The position numbers and the translations under genes were made by a program. A model generated the notes under the pieces. That model did not search any database. It was not told the DNA's origin and was given only the letters and a program-made list of their open reading frames with translations. A stretch of 64,000 nt of DNA, taken from contig CAVUID010000014.1 in NCBI GenBank assembly GCA_963741495.1, positions 12,424 to 76,423 of the forward strand, given 5' to 3'. This DNA comes from Sulfurimicrobium sp963741495. Lineage in GTDB: Bacteria > Pseudomonadota > Gammaproteobacteria > Burkholderiales > Sulfuricellaceae. Shown here piece by piece: positions 1 to 8,901 of the stretch. How positions within the stretch are numbered: position 1 is the first letter of the stretch; every line of letters starts with the position of its first letter.

Positions 1-149
1 TGTATGAAAACCTCAAGGATTACGCCAACTGGCCGACCTTTCCGCAGCTTTATATCAATGGTGAATTGATCGGCGGTTCGGATATCGCCAAGGAAATGTA
101 CGAAAAAGGTGAGCTGCAGCAGTTGCTGGCCGGCACCAAGCAAGCCTGA
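1..149 (+). CDS. grxD: monothiol glutaredoxin (Grx4 family), C-terminal end only
   Basis: Partial gene entering from the left edge; the frame read from base 3 gives 48 residues and stops at 147-149. The stretch WPTFPQLYINGELIGGSDI and the following acidic helix are the conserved C-terminal half of Grx4-type monothiol glutaredoxins: the TFPQ turn binds glutathione and GG-S-D contacts its carboxylate. The CGFS active site lies outside the window. The family binds [2Fe-2S] clusters with BolA partners and acts in iron-sulfur trafficking in the cytoplasm. It ends only 3 bases before murA, so co-transcription is likely; a grx/bolA gene upstream of murA is usual in Betaproteobacteria. Confidence 0.85.
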   Translation, partial: YENLKDYANWPTFPQLYINGELIGGSDIAKEMYEKGELQQLLAGTKQA

Positions 150-152
150 TCA

Positions 153-1406
153 ATGGACAAGCTTGTTATTCAGGGCGGCGTTCCCCTGAGCGGTGAAATC
201 CGCGTTTCCGGGGCCAAGAATGCCGCCCTGCCGATTCTGTGCGCCGGCCTTCTGGCCGACGGAACCTTGCAGGTTTCAAATGTGCCGCATCTGCACGATG
301 TGACCACCATGATCGGCCTGCTGGGACAGATGGGCATGGGCATTTCGGTGGACGAAAAGCTGGGCGTCTCGCTGGATGCGCGCAATATTACCAATCTGGA
401 AGCGCCGTATGAGCTGGTGAAGACCATGCGCGCCTCGATTCTGGTGCTGGGGCCGCTGCTGGCGCGCTTCGGTCGGGCGCGGGTATCGCTGCCCGGTGGC
501 TGTGCGATCGGCTCACGGCCGGTGGATCTGCACATCAAGGGACTGGAAGCGATGGGGGCAAGCATCTCCATCGAGCATGGCTACATCAATGCGAGTGCAG
601 GGCGACTCAGGGGGGCGCGAATTTTCATGGACCTGGTGACCGTCACCGGCACCGAGAATCTGATGATGGCGGCCGCACTGGCGGAAGGCACCACGGTACT
701 GGAAAATGCCGCACGCGAGCCTGAAGTGGTGGATCTGGCCGAATGCCTCAAGGCGATGGGAGCCAACATCGAGGGTGCGGGCACGGACATTATTACCGTG
801 CATGGCGTGGAGCAGCTGCATGGTGCCAGTTACAGCGTGATGCCGGACCGTATCGAGGCCGGCACTTTTCTGGTCGCAGCCGCCGCGACGCGGGGCAAGG
901 TCAAACTGCGCAATGTGCGGCCTGATATTTTTGATGCCCTGCTGGACAAGCTGCGCGAAGCCGGTGCCGTGATCGAAACCGGCGATGACTGGGTGAGCCT
1001 GGCCATGTCCGGTCTGATCAAGTCGGTGAATATCCGCACCGCGCCTTATCCGGCCTTTCCTACCGACATGCAGGCCCAGTTCATGACTCTGAACACAGTG
1101 GCGCAAGGGGCGGCAACCATGACGGAAACCATTTTCGAGAACCGCTTCATGCATGTGCAGGAACTGCGCCGCCTGGGCGCGGATATCGAAGTGGAAGGCA
1201 ATACCGCCGTGGTGCGCGGCATTCCGGAACTGAGCGGCGCGACCGTGATGGCCACCGATCTGCGCGCTTCCGCTTCGCTGGTGATTGCCGGCCTGGTGGC
1301 GCAGGGCGAAACCACAGTCGAGCGCATTTACCACCTCGACCGTGGTTACGAATGTATTGAAGAGAAGCTCTCCCAGCTGGGGGCGCGCATTAAACGGGTT
1401 CATTGA
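153..1406 (+). CDS. murA: UDP-N-acetylglucosamine 1-carboxyvinyltransferase
   Basis: Full-length MurA (417 residues), which catalyses the first committed step of peptidoglycan synthesis by transferring enolpyruvate from PEP to UDP-GlcNAc in the cytoplasm. The N-terminal SGAKNAALP holds the Lys22/Asn23 pair. The PEP-reactive loop LPGGCAIGSRPVDLH carries the catalytic cysteine at residue 117, so the enzyme should be fosfomycin sensitive. The two inside-out alpha/beta domains are complete and the length is standard. The stop is adjacent to the hisG start, and the gene heads the histidine operon as in many Betaproteobacteria. Confidence 0.97.
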   Translation: MDKLVIQGGVPLSGEIRVSGAKNAALPILCAGLLADGTLQVSNVPHLHDVTTMIGLLGQMGMGISVDEKLGVSLDARNITNLEAPYELVKTMRASILVLGPLLARFGRARVSLPGGCAIGSRPVDLHIKGLEAMGASISIEHGYINASAGRLRGARIFMDLVTVTGTENLMMAAALAEGTTVLENAAREPEVVDLAECLKAMGANIEGAGTDIITVHGVEQLHGASYSVMPDRIEAGTFLVAAAATRGKVKLRNVRPDIFDALLDKLREAGAVIETGDDWVSLAMSGLIKSVNIRTAPYPAFPTDMQAQFMTLNTVAQGAATMTETIFENRFMHVQELRRLGADIEVEGNTAVVRGIPELSGATVMATDLRASASLVIAGLVAQGETTVERIYHLDRGYECIEEKLSQLGARIKRVH

Positions 1407-1408
1407 CC

Positions 1409-2047
1409 ATGATTACCATCGCCCTCTCCAAGGGACGTATTTTCGAGGAAACCACGCCACTCCTGGCAGCTGCCGGCATTGTCCCGCAGGAAGATCCGGA
1501 ATCCTCGCGCAAGCTGATTCTGGGTACCAACCGCGAGGACGTGCGGCTCATCATCGTGCGTGCCTCGGACGTGCCGACCTATGTGCAATATGGCGCGGCC
1601 GACCTTGGCATCGCCGGCAAGGATGTGCTGCACGAGCATGGCGGCGCCGGCATGTACCAGCCGCTGGACCTGCAGATCGCCAAGTGCCGCATGATGGTGG
1701 CTGTGCCGCAGGGCTTTGACTATGAAGGTGCGGTCCGGCAGGGCGCGCGTTTGCGCGTGGCAACCAAGTACCTGCAAACGGCGCGCGAGCACTTCGCCAA
1801 GAAGGGCGTCCATGTCGATCTCATCAAGCTTTACGGCTCGATGGAGCTGGCGCCCCTGGTCGGTCTGGCCGATGCCATCGTCGATCTGGTGAGCAGCGGC
1901 GGTACGCTCAAGGCCAACAATCTGGTGGCCGTGGAAGAAATCATGCAGATCAGCTCGCGTCTGGTGATCAACCAGGCCGCGCTCAAGCTCAAGCATGCGC
2001 AGATTCAGCCGCTGCTGGATACCTTCGCTGCCTGCCTCAAGGCTTGA
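1409..2047 (+). CDS. hisG: ATP phosphoribosyltransferase, short form
   Basis: First enzyme of histidine synthesis: condenses ATP with PRPP. The 212-residue product beginning MITIALSKGRIFEE is the short form without the C-terminal regulatory domain, which in known systems needs HisZ for activity and feedback control; no hisZ is present in this window. ATG 1409 was chosen; an in-frame TTG at 1403 overlaps the murA stop and is less likely. The PRPP-binding segment DAIVDLVSSGGTLKANNL is intact. It precedes hisD by 46 bases. Confidence 0.95.
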   Translation: MITIALSKGRIFEETTPLLAAAGIVPQEDPESSRKLILGTNREDVRLIIVRASDVPTYVQYGAADLGIAGKDVLHEHGGAGMYQPLDLQIAKCRMMVAVPQGFDYEGAVRQGARLRVATKYLQTAREHFAKKGVHVDLIKLYGSMELAPLVGLADAIVDLVSSGGTLKANNLVAVEEIMQISSRLVINQAALKLKHAQIQPLLDTFAACLKA

Positions 2048-2093
2048 GGCAACGGGTATATAATTCCTTCTTTTATCAATCGACGTTTTCATC

Positions 2094-3402
2094 ATGTTGA
2101 ATATCAAACGCTTCAGCAGCACCCAGCCTGATTTTCAGGCGCAACTGCACGAGTTGCTCGCCTTTGAAGGCGCCCAGGACGAATCCATCGACCAGGTAGT
2201 GGCCGGGATTCTGCATGACGTAAAGGCGCGTGGTAATGCTGCGGTGCTGGAGTACACCCAGCGTTTCGACCGGCTGTCAGCGGCCTCCATGGCCGAGCTG
2301 GAAATGTCTGCGGCTCGCCTGAAAGCAGGCGTTTGAGGGCCTGCCGGCCGAGCAGCGCGAAGCCCTGCAGCAGGCGGCAGAGCGGGTGCGCGTTTACCAC
2401 GAGAAGCAGTTGATGCATTCGTGGAGCTACACCGAGCCGGACGGCACCATGCTGGGGCAGCAGGTCACGGCGCTGGATCGTGTCGGCCTCTACGTGCCCG
2501 GCGGCAAGGCGGCCTATCCTTCTTCAGTGCTGATGAACGCCATCCCCGCCAAGGTGGCCGGGGTGAAGGAGCTGATCATGGTGGTGCCCACGCCGGATGG
2601 TGTGGTCAACGAACTGGTGCTGGCCGCAGCGCATGTCTGTGGCGTGGATCGCGTGTTCACCGTCGGCGGGGCGCAGGCGGTCGGCGCGCTGGCCTACGGC
2701 ACTCAAACCATTCCGCAGGTCGACAAGATCGTCGGCCCCGGCAACGCCTACGTGGCAGCAGCCAAGCGCCGGGTGTTCGGCGTGGTGGGCATTGACATGG
2801 TGGCTGGGCCATCCGAAATCCTGATTATCTGCGATGGCCAGACCGATCCGGACTGGATCGCCATGGACCTGTTTTCTCAGGCCGAACACGACGAACTGGC
2901 GCAGTCCATCCTGTTGTCGCCAGATGCTGCCTTTGTTGACGCGGTTGCTGCCAGCATCAACAGACTTCTGCCGGAAATGCCACGCCAGGAAATCATCCGC
3001 ACGGCACTGGAAAATCGCGGTGCGCTGATCGCGGTCAAGGATCTGGATGAAGCGGCTGAAATTGCCAACTATATCTCCCCGGAACACCTCGAACTTTCTG
3101 TTGAGGACCCGGTAGCACTCACCGCCAAAATCCGTCACGCCGGTGCCATCTTCATGGGGCGCCAGACCTGCGAATCGCTCGGCGATTATTGTGCCGGACC
3201 TAACCACGTGTTGCCGACTTCACGCACCGCACGCTTTTCCTCGCCGCTGGGGGTGTATGACTTCCAGAAGCGTTCCAGCCTGATCATGGTTTCCCCCGCC
3301 GGGGCGCAGACCATGGGCAAGATTGCTTCCGAGCTGGCTTATGGCGAAGGTTTGCAGGCGCATGCCCGTTCTGCGGAATACCGCATGGGGCCGTCAAAGT
3401 GA
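2094..3402 (+). CDS. hisD: histidinol dehydrogenase, frame broken by one inserted base
   Basis: Catalyses the last two steps of histidine synthesis (histidinol to histidine, NAD and zinc dependent). The first 80 residues are read from ATG 2094. The frame then hits TGA at 2334-2336 and the protein resumes in another frame with the conserved core (VYHEKQ, GLYVPGGKAAYPSSVLM, VGPGNAYVAAAKR, AGPSEILII, QAEHDE) to the stop at 3402. Removing one G near 2325-2329 restores a continuous ARLKAAFEGLPAEQ and a normal length of about 435 residues. The rest of the operon is intact, so a sequence error is more likely than a dead gene. Confidence 0.9.
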
Positions 3403-3441
3403 TTTCTCTGCCGCTGGCTTTTACCCCGCTCTCCCTTTTTG

Positions 3442-3487
3442 GTAGGTCGGGCTTCAGCCCGACATTTCGGCATGAATGCCGACCTAC
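3442..3487. repeat. GTAGGTCGG palindromic repeat, copy 1
   Basis: Imperfect inverted repeat opening GTAGGTCGGGCTTCAGCCCG and closing CCGACCTAC, between hisD and hisC. The same family recurs at 43197-43229 and 49305-49350. It can fold as a hairpin in RNA. It resembles the short dispersed palindromes common in Betaproteobacteria; its function is unknown. Confidence 0.8.
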
Positions 3488-3532
3488 GGTTTCATATTGC
3501 ACCATGACTGAACTATTGGCTTCATTAAAAAA

Positions 3533-4597
3533 ATGAGCCGCTACTGGAGTGCCGTGGTTCACGGCCTGACCCCCTATGTGCCGGGTGAGCAGCCCAAGCT
3601 GCAGAATCTGGTCAAGCTCAACACCAACGAAAATCCCTATGGCCCCAGCCCCAGGGCGCTGGAGGCAATGCGGGCGGAAGTGGGCGATAGTCTGCGGTTA
3701 TATCCAGACCCCAATGCCGACCGGCTCAAGGCGGCGATTGCCGGCTATCACGGCATAACGCCGGCGCAGGTGTTCGTCGGCAACGGTTCGGACGAAGTGC
3801 TGGCGCACACTTTCCAGGCGCTGCTCAAGCACGAGATGCCGTTGCTGTTCCCCGATATCACCTACAGCTTCTATCCGGTGTATTGCGGCCTGTATGGCGT
3901 GAATTACAAGACCGTGCCGCTGACGAAAAACTTCGAGATTCGCGTCGATGACTACATGCAGCCCAATGGCGGCATCATTTTCCCTAACCCGAATGCCCCT
4001 ACCGGGCGTCTTCTGTCTCTGCCAGAAATAGAACGCTTGTTGGAAGTGAACACTGACTCGGTGGTTGTCGTCGACGAGGCTTATATTGATTTTGGTGGTA
4101 CGTCGGCGGTTACCTTGGTGGATCGATTTTCACAATTACTGGTGATCCACACCCTGTCCAAATCCCGTTCTCTGGCCGGGTTGCGCGTGGGGTATGCCAT
4201 CGGCCATTCTGACCTGATCGATGCGCTTAACCGGGTGAAGGACAGCTTCAACTCCTATCCGCTGGATCGTTTTGCCATTGCAGGCGCAGCCGCCGCAATG
4301 GAAGATCACGCCTATTTCGATGAGACCTGTCGCAAGGTCGTGGCCACGCGTAGCCGGCTGGTGGCTGGACTTGAAGCACAGGGCTTCGAGGTGCTGCCTT
4401 CAGGCGCGAATTTCGTCTTCGCGCGCCATACTGGCCATGAGGGGGCAGAACTCACGGCAAAACTGCGCGAGCGCAGCATTATCGTGCGGCATTTCAAAAG
4501 TCCTGCACGGATTGCGCCATTCATGCGCATCACGGTCGGGACAGATGCGGAGTGCGATGCGCTGGTCGCAGCGCTGAAAGAAATTTTGTCGGCCTGA
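3533..4597 (+). CDS. hisC: histidinol-phosphate aminotransferase
   Basis: PLP-dependent class I/II aminotransferase of 354 residues that converts imidazole acetol phosphate to histidinol phosphate using glutamate. Seen: LNTNENPYGPSP near the N-terminus, the GNGSDE cofactor-phosphate motif, FPNPNAPTG, DEAYIDF, and the Schiff-base lysine in HTLSKSRSLAGLRVGY. ATG 3533 gives the usual MSRYWS-type start. A 130-base gap holding a palindromic repeat separates it from hisD, so it may have its own promoter, but gene order and function keep it in the histidine cluster. Confidence 0.96.
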   Translation: MSRYWSAVVHGLTPYVPGEQPKLQNLVKLNTNENPYGPSPRALEAMRAEVGDSLRLYPDPNADRLKAAIAGYHGITPAQVFVGNGSDEVLAHTFQALLKHEMPLLFPDITYSFYPVYCGLYGVNYKTVPLTKNFEIRVDDYMQPNGGIIFPNPNAPTGRLLSLPEIERLLEVNTDSVVVVDEAYIDFGGTSAVTLVDRFSQLLVIHTLSKSRSLAGLRVGYAIGHSDLIDALNRVKDSFNSYPLDRFAIAGAAAAMEDHAYFDETCRKVVATRSRLVAGLEAQGFEVLPSGANFVFARHTGHEGAELTAKLRERSIIVRHFKSPARIAPFMRITVGTDAECDALVAALKEILSA

Positions 4598-4662
4598 GCG
4601 ATTCTCTTTTAAGCCCGCAAGCTCCTGGGTTAGAATGAACACCATTTTCTGCGACTTTTCCT

Positions 4663-5250
4663 ATGCGTACAGCTCAAGTCACCCGTAATACCCTGGAAAC
4701 CCAGGTCAGCGTCACGCTCAATCTGGACGGCAGCGGTCAGGCCAAACTGGCCAGCGGCGTGCCCTTTCTCGACCACATGCTGGATCAGATTGCCCGTCAT
4801 GGGCTGATGGATATGGTGATCGCGGCCAAGGGCGATCTGCATATCGATGCACATCACACGGTGGAAGACATCGGCATCACCCTCGGCCAGGCTTTTGCCC
4901 AGGCGATTGGCGACAAGAAGGGCGTGCGCCGCTATGGCCATGCCTACGTGCCGCTGGATGAGGCCCTGTCGCGCGTGGTGCTGGATATTTCCGGCCGGCC
5001 CGGGCTGGTGTTCGAGGTGGAATTCACGCGTGCACGCATCGGCGAATTCGATGCCGACCTGGTGCGCGAGTTTTTCCAGGGCTTTGTTAATCACGCCGGC
5101 GTAACCCTGCACGTGGATTGCCTGCGCGGCGTCAACGCGCATCACCAGGCCGAAACGGTGTTCAAGGCCTTCGGTCGCGCATTGCGCATGGCGGTCGAGG
5201 CGGATGAGCGCATGGCGGGGGTGATGCCTTCCACCAAGGGTAGCCTGTAA
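4663..5250 (+). CDS. hisB: imidazoleglycerol-phosphate dehydratase
   Basis: Monofunctional HisB of 195 residues; dehydrates IGP to imidazole acetol phosphate. Both manganese-binding HH motifs are present, DAHHTVEDIGITLG and NAHHQAETVFKAFGRALR, as is the FLDHMLDQIARHG helix. The lack of the phosphatase half found in E. coli HisB is normal for Betaproteobacteria. The stop is followed after 2 bases by the hisH start, indicating tight operon coupling. Confidence 0.97.
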   Translation: MRTAQVTRNTLETQVSVTLNLDGSGQAKLASGVPFLDHMLDQIARHGLMDMVIAAKGDLHIDAHHTVEDIGITLGQAFAQAIGDKKGVRRYGHAYVPLDEALSRVVLDISGRPGLVFEVEFTRARIGEFDADLVREFFQGFVNHAGVTLHVDCLRGVNAHHQAETVFKAFGRALRMAVEADERMAGVMPSTKGSL

Positions 5251-5252
5251 AC

Positions 5253-5930
5253 ATGGCCGATATCGCAGTCATTGATTACGGCATGGGCAATCTGCGCTCG
5301 GTGTCGAAGGCGCTGGAGCATGTCGCGCCGCAGCTGGATATCGTTGTGAGCAGTGATCCGGACGTGATCGCCAGGGCGGGCCGTGTCGTGTTTCCCGGTG
5401 TCGGGGCGATGCCGGACTGTATCCATGAGCTCGAAAGCCGTGGTCTGCGCCAAGCCGTGACAGAGGCCGCAAATACCAAGCCTTTCCTGGGCATCTGCCT
5501 GGGCATGCAGGCCCTGTTCGAGTCATCCGAAGAGGGTAATTGTGCCGGACTGGGCATTCTGCGCGGCCGGGTGCTGCGCTTCCCGGTCGAAGCCATGGTG
5601 GATGAGATGGGGCAGAGGCTCAAGGTACCGCACATTGGCTGGAACGAGGTGCATCAGTCTGCGGATCATCCAATGTGGGCGGGTATTCCCGAAGCGGCGC
5701 GTTTCTATTTCGTGCACAGCTATTATGTCGAGGCTGGCGACCCGGACCTGGTGGCCGGCTTTACCCTGTATCCGTTTGCGTTTACTGCGGCAGTGGCCCG
5801 GGATAATATCTTTGCCGTGCAATTCCACCCGGAAAAAAGCCAGGCGACGGGCCTGACCCTGCTGGCTAATTTCGTGATGTGGGATGGGCAAGCGCGGAGC
5901 AATATCTGTGGCGCGGATGCCTGCCTGTAA
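5253..5930 (+). CDS. hisH: imidazole glycerol phosphate synthase, glutaminase subunit
   Basis: Class I glutamine amidotransferase that feeds ammonia to HisF. The catalytic triad is visible: Cys in FLGICLGMQALFE, and His and Glu in QFHPEKSQATG; the oxyanion region VFPGVGAMPD is present. At 225 residues it is about a dozen longer than usual. The tail after NFVMWDG contains two extra cysteines and is unlike typical HisH ends, so either the end is slightly altered or it is a lineage-specific extension. Confidence 0.95.
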   Translation: MADIAVIDYGMGNLRSVSKALEHVAPQLDIVVSSDPDVIARAGRVVFPGVGAMPDCIHELESRGLRQAVTEAANTKPFLGICLGMQALFESSEEGNCAGLGILRGRVLRFPVEAMVDEMGQRLKVPHIGWNEVHQSADHPMWAGIPEAARFYFVHSYYVEAGDPDLVAGFTLYPFAFTAAVARDNIFAVQFHPEKSQATGLTLLANFVMWDGQARSNICGADACL

Positions 5931-5978
5931 ATTATTTACGCCTGATTTTTTCAACCCTTCTGTTACAGTGCCTAGACC

Positions 5979-6719
5979 ATGTTAGTGATTCCAGCAATTG
6001 ATTTGAAAGATGGACATTGTGTCCGCCTGAAACAGGGCGAGATGGATTCCGCCACGATATTCTCCGAAAATCCCGCCGAAATGGCGCGGCACTGGGTCGA
6101 ACAGGGTGGCCGTCGTTTGCACCTGGTAGATCTCAACGGGGCCTTTGCCGGCAAGCCGGTGAATGGCGAGGCCATCCGCGCGATTGTCAAGGAAATGGGG
6201 ACCGAAATCCCGGTGCAACTGGGTGGCGGGATTCGCGACCTGGCGACCATCGAGCGCTATCTCGATAACGGCATCAGTTACGTCATTATCGGCACTGCGG
6301 CCGTGAAGAACCCCGGATTCCTGCATGAAGCCTGCGATGCTTTCCCGGGACAGATCATCGTCGGCCTGGATGCCAAGGATGGCAAGGTAGCGGTGGATGG
6401 CTGGTCCAAGCTCACCGGTCATGATGTGATTGACCTGGCCAAGAAATTCGAAGGCTATGGCGTGGAAGCCATTGTCTATACCGATATCGGCCGCGATGGC
6501 ATGCTCTCCGGCGTGAATATCGAAGCAACTGTCAATCTGGCACGCGCCCTGACGATTCCGGTTATTGCCAGTGGTGGCCTGACCGATATTGAGGACGTGA
6601 AACGTCTCTGTGCCGTCGAGAGCGAAGGCATCATGGGCGCGATTACCGGGCGGGCCATTTATGAGGGCACGCTGGATTTTGCTGCCGCACAGAAGCTTGC
6701 CGACGAGCTGGGCGCCTGA
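5979..6719 (+). CDS. hisA: phosphoribosylformimino-5-aminoimidazole carboxamide ribotide isomerase
   Basis: TIM-barrel isomerase of 246 residues (ProFAR to PRFAR). The two catalytic aspartates sit in VIPAIDLKDG and YTDIGRDGM, with phosphate-binding LGGGIRD and IASGGLTD. The stop is immediately followed by the hisF start at 6721, consistent with the paralogous hisA-hisF pair being translated from one message. Confidence 0.97.
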   Translation: MLVIPAIDLKDGHCVRLKQGEMDSATIFSENPAEMARHWVEQGGRRLHLVDLNGAFAGKPVNGEAIRAIVKEMGTEIPVQLGGGIRDLATIERYLDNGISYVIIGTAAVKNPGFLHEACDAFPGQIIVGLDAKDGKVAVDGWSKLTGHDVIDLAKKFEGYGVEAIVYTDIGRDGMLSGVNIEATVNLARALTIPVIASGGLTDIEDVKRLCAVESEGIMGAITGRAIYEGTLDFAAAQKLADELGA

Positions 6720-6720
6720 A

Positions 6721-7494
6721 ATGGGACTGGCCAAACGCATCATTCCCTGCCTGGATGTCACCGCCGGTCGCGTGGTGAAAGGGGTGAATTTTGTCGGCCT
6801 GCGCGATGCCGGGGACCCGATCGAAATCGCGCGTCGTTATGACGAGCAGGGCGCGGATGAGCTAACCTTTCTCGATATCACCGCCAGTTCGGACGAACGC
6901 GACATCATCCTGCATATCATCGAGGAAGTGGCGAACCAGGTATTCATCCCGCTGACGGTAGGCGGTGGCGTGCGCAGCGTTGACGATGTGCGGCGCCTGC
7001 TGAATGCGGGCGCGGACAAGGTCGGGATCAACACTGCCGCGGTGACCAATCCGCAACTGGTGGCTGATGCCTCGGCGCGCTTTGGCTCGCAGTGCATCGT
7101 GGTGGCGATTGATGCCAAACAGGTGTCGGCGGAAGGCGAGCCTTTGCTTTGGCATGTGTTTACCCATGGCGGGCGCAAGGACACCGGCCTGGATGCGGTG
7201 GAGTGGGCGAAGAAGATGGAATCGCTGGGAGCAGGCGAAATTCTGCTGACCAGCATGGACCGGGACGGCACCAAGATCGGTTTCAACCTCGATCTGACCC
7301 GCGCCGTTTCCGATGCGGTGAGCGTTCCCGTTATCGCCAGCGGCGGCGTGGGTAATCTCGATCATCTGGTGGATGGCGTCAAAAAAGGCCGTGCGGATGC
7401 GGTGCTGGCGGCAAGCATTTTTCATTACGGCGAATATACGGTGCGTCAGGCCAAGGAACATATGGCAAGAAACCTGATTGAAGTGAGGCTGTAG
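6721..7494 (+). CDS. hisF: imidazole glycerol phosphate synthase, cyclase subunit
   Basis: TIM-barrel cyclase of 257 residues beginning MGLAKRIIPCLDV; joins HisH to form IGP and AICAR. Catalytic Asp in IPCLDV and a second Asp in SMDRDGTK are both present, with phosphate-binding VGGGVRS and IASGGVGN. ATG 6721 was chosen over upstream in-frame codons inside hisA because the product then starts exactly at the family N-terminus. Confidence 0.97.
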   Translation: MGLAKRIIPCLDVTAGRVVKGVNFVGLRDAGDPIEIARRYDEQGADELTFLDITASSDERDIILHIIEEVANQVFIPLTVGGGVRSVDDVRRLLNAGADKVGINTAAVTNPQLVADASARFGSQCIVVAIDAKQVSAEGEPLLWHVFTHGGRKDTGLDAVEWAKKMESLGAGEILLTSMDRDGTKIGFNLDLTRAVSDAVSVPVIASGGVGNLDHLVDGVKKGRADAVLAASIFHYGEYTVRQAKEHMARNLIEVRL

Positions 7495-7497
7495 ACC

Positions 7498-7920
7498 ATG
7501 TCGGATGCCTGGCTCAGCAAAGTCAACTGGACTCATGACGGCCTGGTACCGGTCATTGCTCAGGACAAGGATAGCGGCGCGGTGCTGATGGTGGCCTGGA
7601 TGAACCGCGATGCCCTGAAACGTACAGTGGAAAGCGGTGAAGCGGTGTACTGGTCGCGCTCGCGCAAGAAGCTGTGGCACAAGGGCGAAGAATCCGGCCA
7701 TGTGCAGAAAGTGCACGAAATTCGCCTCGATTGCGACGAGGACGTGATTCTGCTCAAGATCGAGCAGGTCGGCGGCATCGCTTGCCATACCGGGCGGCAT
7801 AACTGTTTTTTCAAGAAACTGGAAGGGCAGGAGTGGGTCTCTGTCGAACCGGTTCTGAAAGACCCGGCTGAGATTTACCGCGCGGCTCAGGCTGCCGTGC
7901 TGGATGGGGGTGAGATATGA
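7498..7920 (+). CDS. hisI: phosphoribosyl-AMP cyclohydrolase
   Basis: Single-domain HisI of 140 residues; opens the purine ring of PR-AMP. The metal-binding cysteines and surroundings are visible in RLDCDEDVILLK and GGIACHTGRHNCFF, and the WSRSRKKLWHKGEESGH core is complete. In this lineage hisI and hisE are separate genes. The stop overlaps the hisE start (ATGA at 7917-7920), a sign of translational coupling. Confidence 0.96.
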   Translation: MSDAWLSKVNWTHDGLVPVIAQDKDSGAVLMVAWMNRDALKRTVESGEAVYWSRSRKKLWHKGEESGHVQKVHEIRLDCDEDVILLKIEQVGGIACHTGRHNCFFKKLEGQEWVSVEPVLKDPAEIYRAAQAAVLDGGEI

Positions 7921-8237
7921 GCGAGATTCTGAGCCGTCTTGCAGAAACGCTGGAAAGCCGAAAACTTGCCGACCCGGACAGTTCCTATGTGGCGAAGCTT
8001 TACGCCAAGGGACTGGATGCCATACTGAAGAAAATTGGCGAGGAAGCCACAGAAACCGTGATTGCTGCCAAAGGCGGCGACAAGTCTCAGGTGGTGTATG
8101 AAATGGCTGACCTGTGGTTTCATAGCATGGTCCTGCTTGCACAGCAGGGCTTGCATCCGGACGACGTGCTGGCAGAACTGGCGCGCCGTGAGGGATTGTC
8201 GGGCCTGGTGGAGAAAGCCAGCCGCGAGCAGAAGTAA
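7917..8237 (+). CDS. hisE: phosphoribosyl-ATP pyrophosphatase
   Basis: Small all-alpha MazG-like pyrophosphohydrolase of 106 residues that converts PR-ATP to PR-AMP. The metal-binding KKIGEEATETVIAAK and YEMADLWFHSMVLL helices are present. It overlaps hisI by four bases and is the last his gene here; hinT follows after a clear AAGGAGG ribosome-binding site. Confidence 0.95.
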   Translation: MSEILSRLAETLESRKLADPDSSYVAKLYAKGLDAILKKIGEEATETVIAAKGGDKSQVVYEMADLWFHSMVLLAQQGLHPDDVLAELARREGLSGLVEKASREQK

Positions 8238-8257
8238 GCGTGCGTCAAGGAGGAAAT

Positions 8258-8596
8258 ATGCTGGATTGCATCTTCTGTAAAATCGTCAAGAACCAGATTC
8301 CGTGTAAAAAGATTTACGAAGACGATGAACTGCTGGCCTTTCATGATATCCATCCTATTGCACCGGTGCATTTCATGATCATTCCCAAGATCCACGTGGA
8401 TTCACTCGATCATTGCACGGTCGTGCACCAGGCATCGCTGGGAAGGATATTGTTGCTGGCGCCAAAACTGGCAAAGGAACAGGGTCTGGAAAATGGGTTT
8501 CGTACTATGATCAATACTGGGCATGGGGGAGGACAGGAAGTGTTTCACCTGCATGTTCATGTGTTCGGCGGTGATGCGCTACTGCCGCGCACCTAA
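8258..8596 (+). CDS. hinT: HIT family nucleotide hydrolase (HinT-like)
   Basis: A 112-residue HIT protein with the histidine triad HLHVHVFGG near the C-terminus and the zinc-like N-terminal CIFCKI. Family members hydrolyse purine nucleoside phosphoramidates. ATG 8258 sits 6 bases after AAGGAGG, which decides the start over an in-frame GTG at 8240. Found between hisE and tatA in many Betaproteobacteria. Confidence 0.94.
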   Translation: MLDCIFCKIVKNQIPCKKIYEDDELLAFHDIHPIAPVHFMIIPKIHVDSLDHCTVVHQASLGRILLLAPKLAKEQGLENGFRTMINTGHGGGQEVFHLHVHVFGGDALLPRT

Positions 8597-8614
8597 ATAT
8601 TTGGAGAAAAGAAA

Positions 8615-8836
8615 ATGGGTTCATTCAGCATCTGGCACTGGTTGGTCGTTCTGGCCATCGTATTGGTGATTTTCGGCACCAAGAAATTGCGCAACATGGG
8701 CGGTGATCTGGGTGGGGCGGTGAAAAGCTTCAAGGACGCGGTAAAAGAAGAAGAAAAATCATCACCCAAGGTCGAAGCTGGATCTTCCGGGCAGACCATT
8801 GAAGGTGAAATCAAGGAAAAGTCCAAGAGCCAGTAA
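8615..8836 (+). CDS. tatA: Sec-independent protein translocase subunit TatA
   Basis: A 73-residue protein with one N-terminal membrane helix (WHWLVVLAIVLVIFGTKKL), the FGTKKLR hinge, an amphipathic helix and a charged tail: the standard TatA layout. It forms the translocation pore for folded proteins. First gene of tatABC. SoxY and SoxB in this window carry RR signals and are probable clients. Confidence 0.95.
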   Translation: MGSFSIWHWLVVLAIVLVIFGTKKLRNMGGDLGGAVKSFKDAVKEEEKSSPKVEAGSSGQTIEGEIKEKSKSQ

Positions 8837-8901
8837 TGGGTAATGAGTGATGGGCAGGAGATTCCTTTTCATTACTTATCATCGACGACTCCTCACCAAT
8901 C

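Noticed and set aside
2059..2064. TATAAT upstream of hisD as an internal promoter
   Set aside because: No -35-like sequence at suitable distance.
2094..3402. hisD as a true pseudogene (histidine auxotrophy)
   Set aside because: Single extra base, otherwise perfect gene in an intact operon, and the same kind of break occurs in rpoD.
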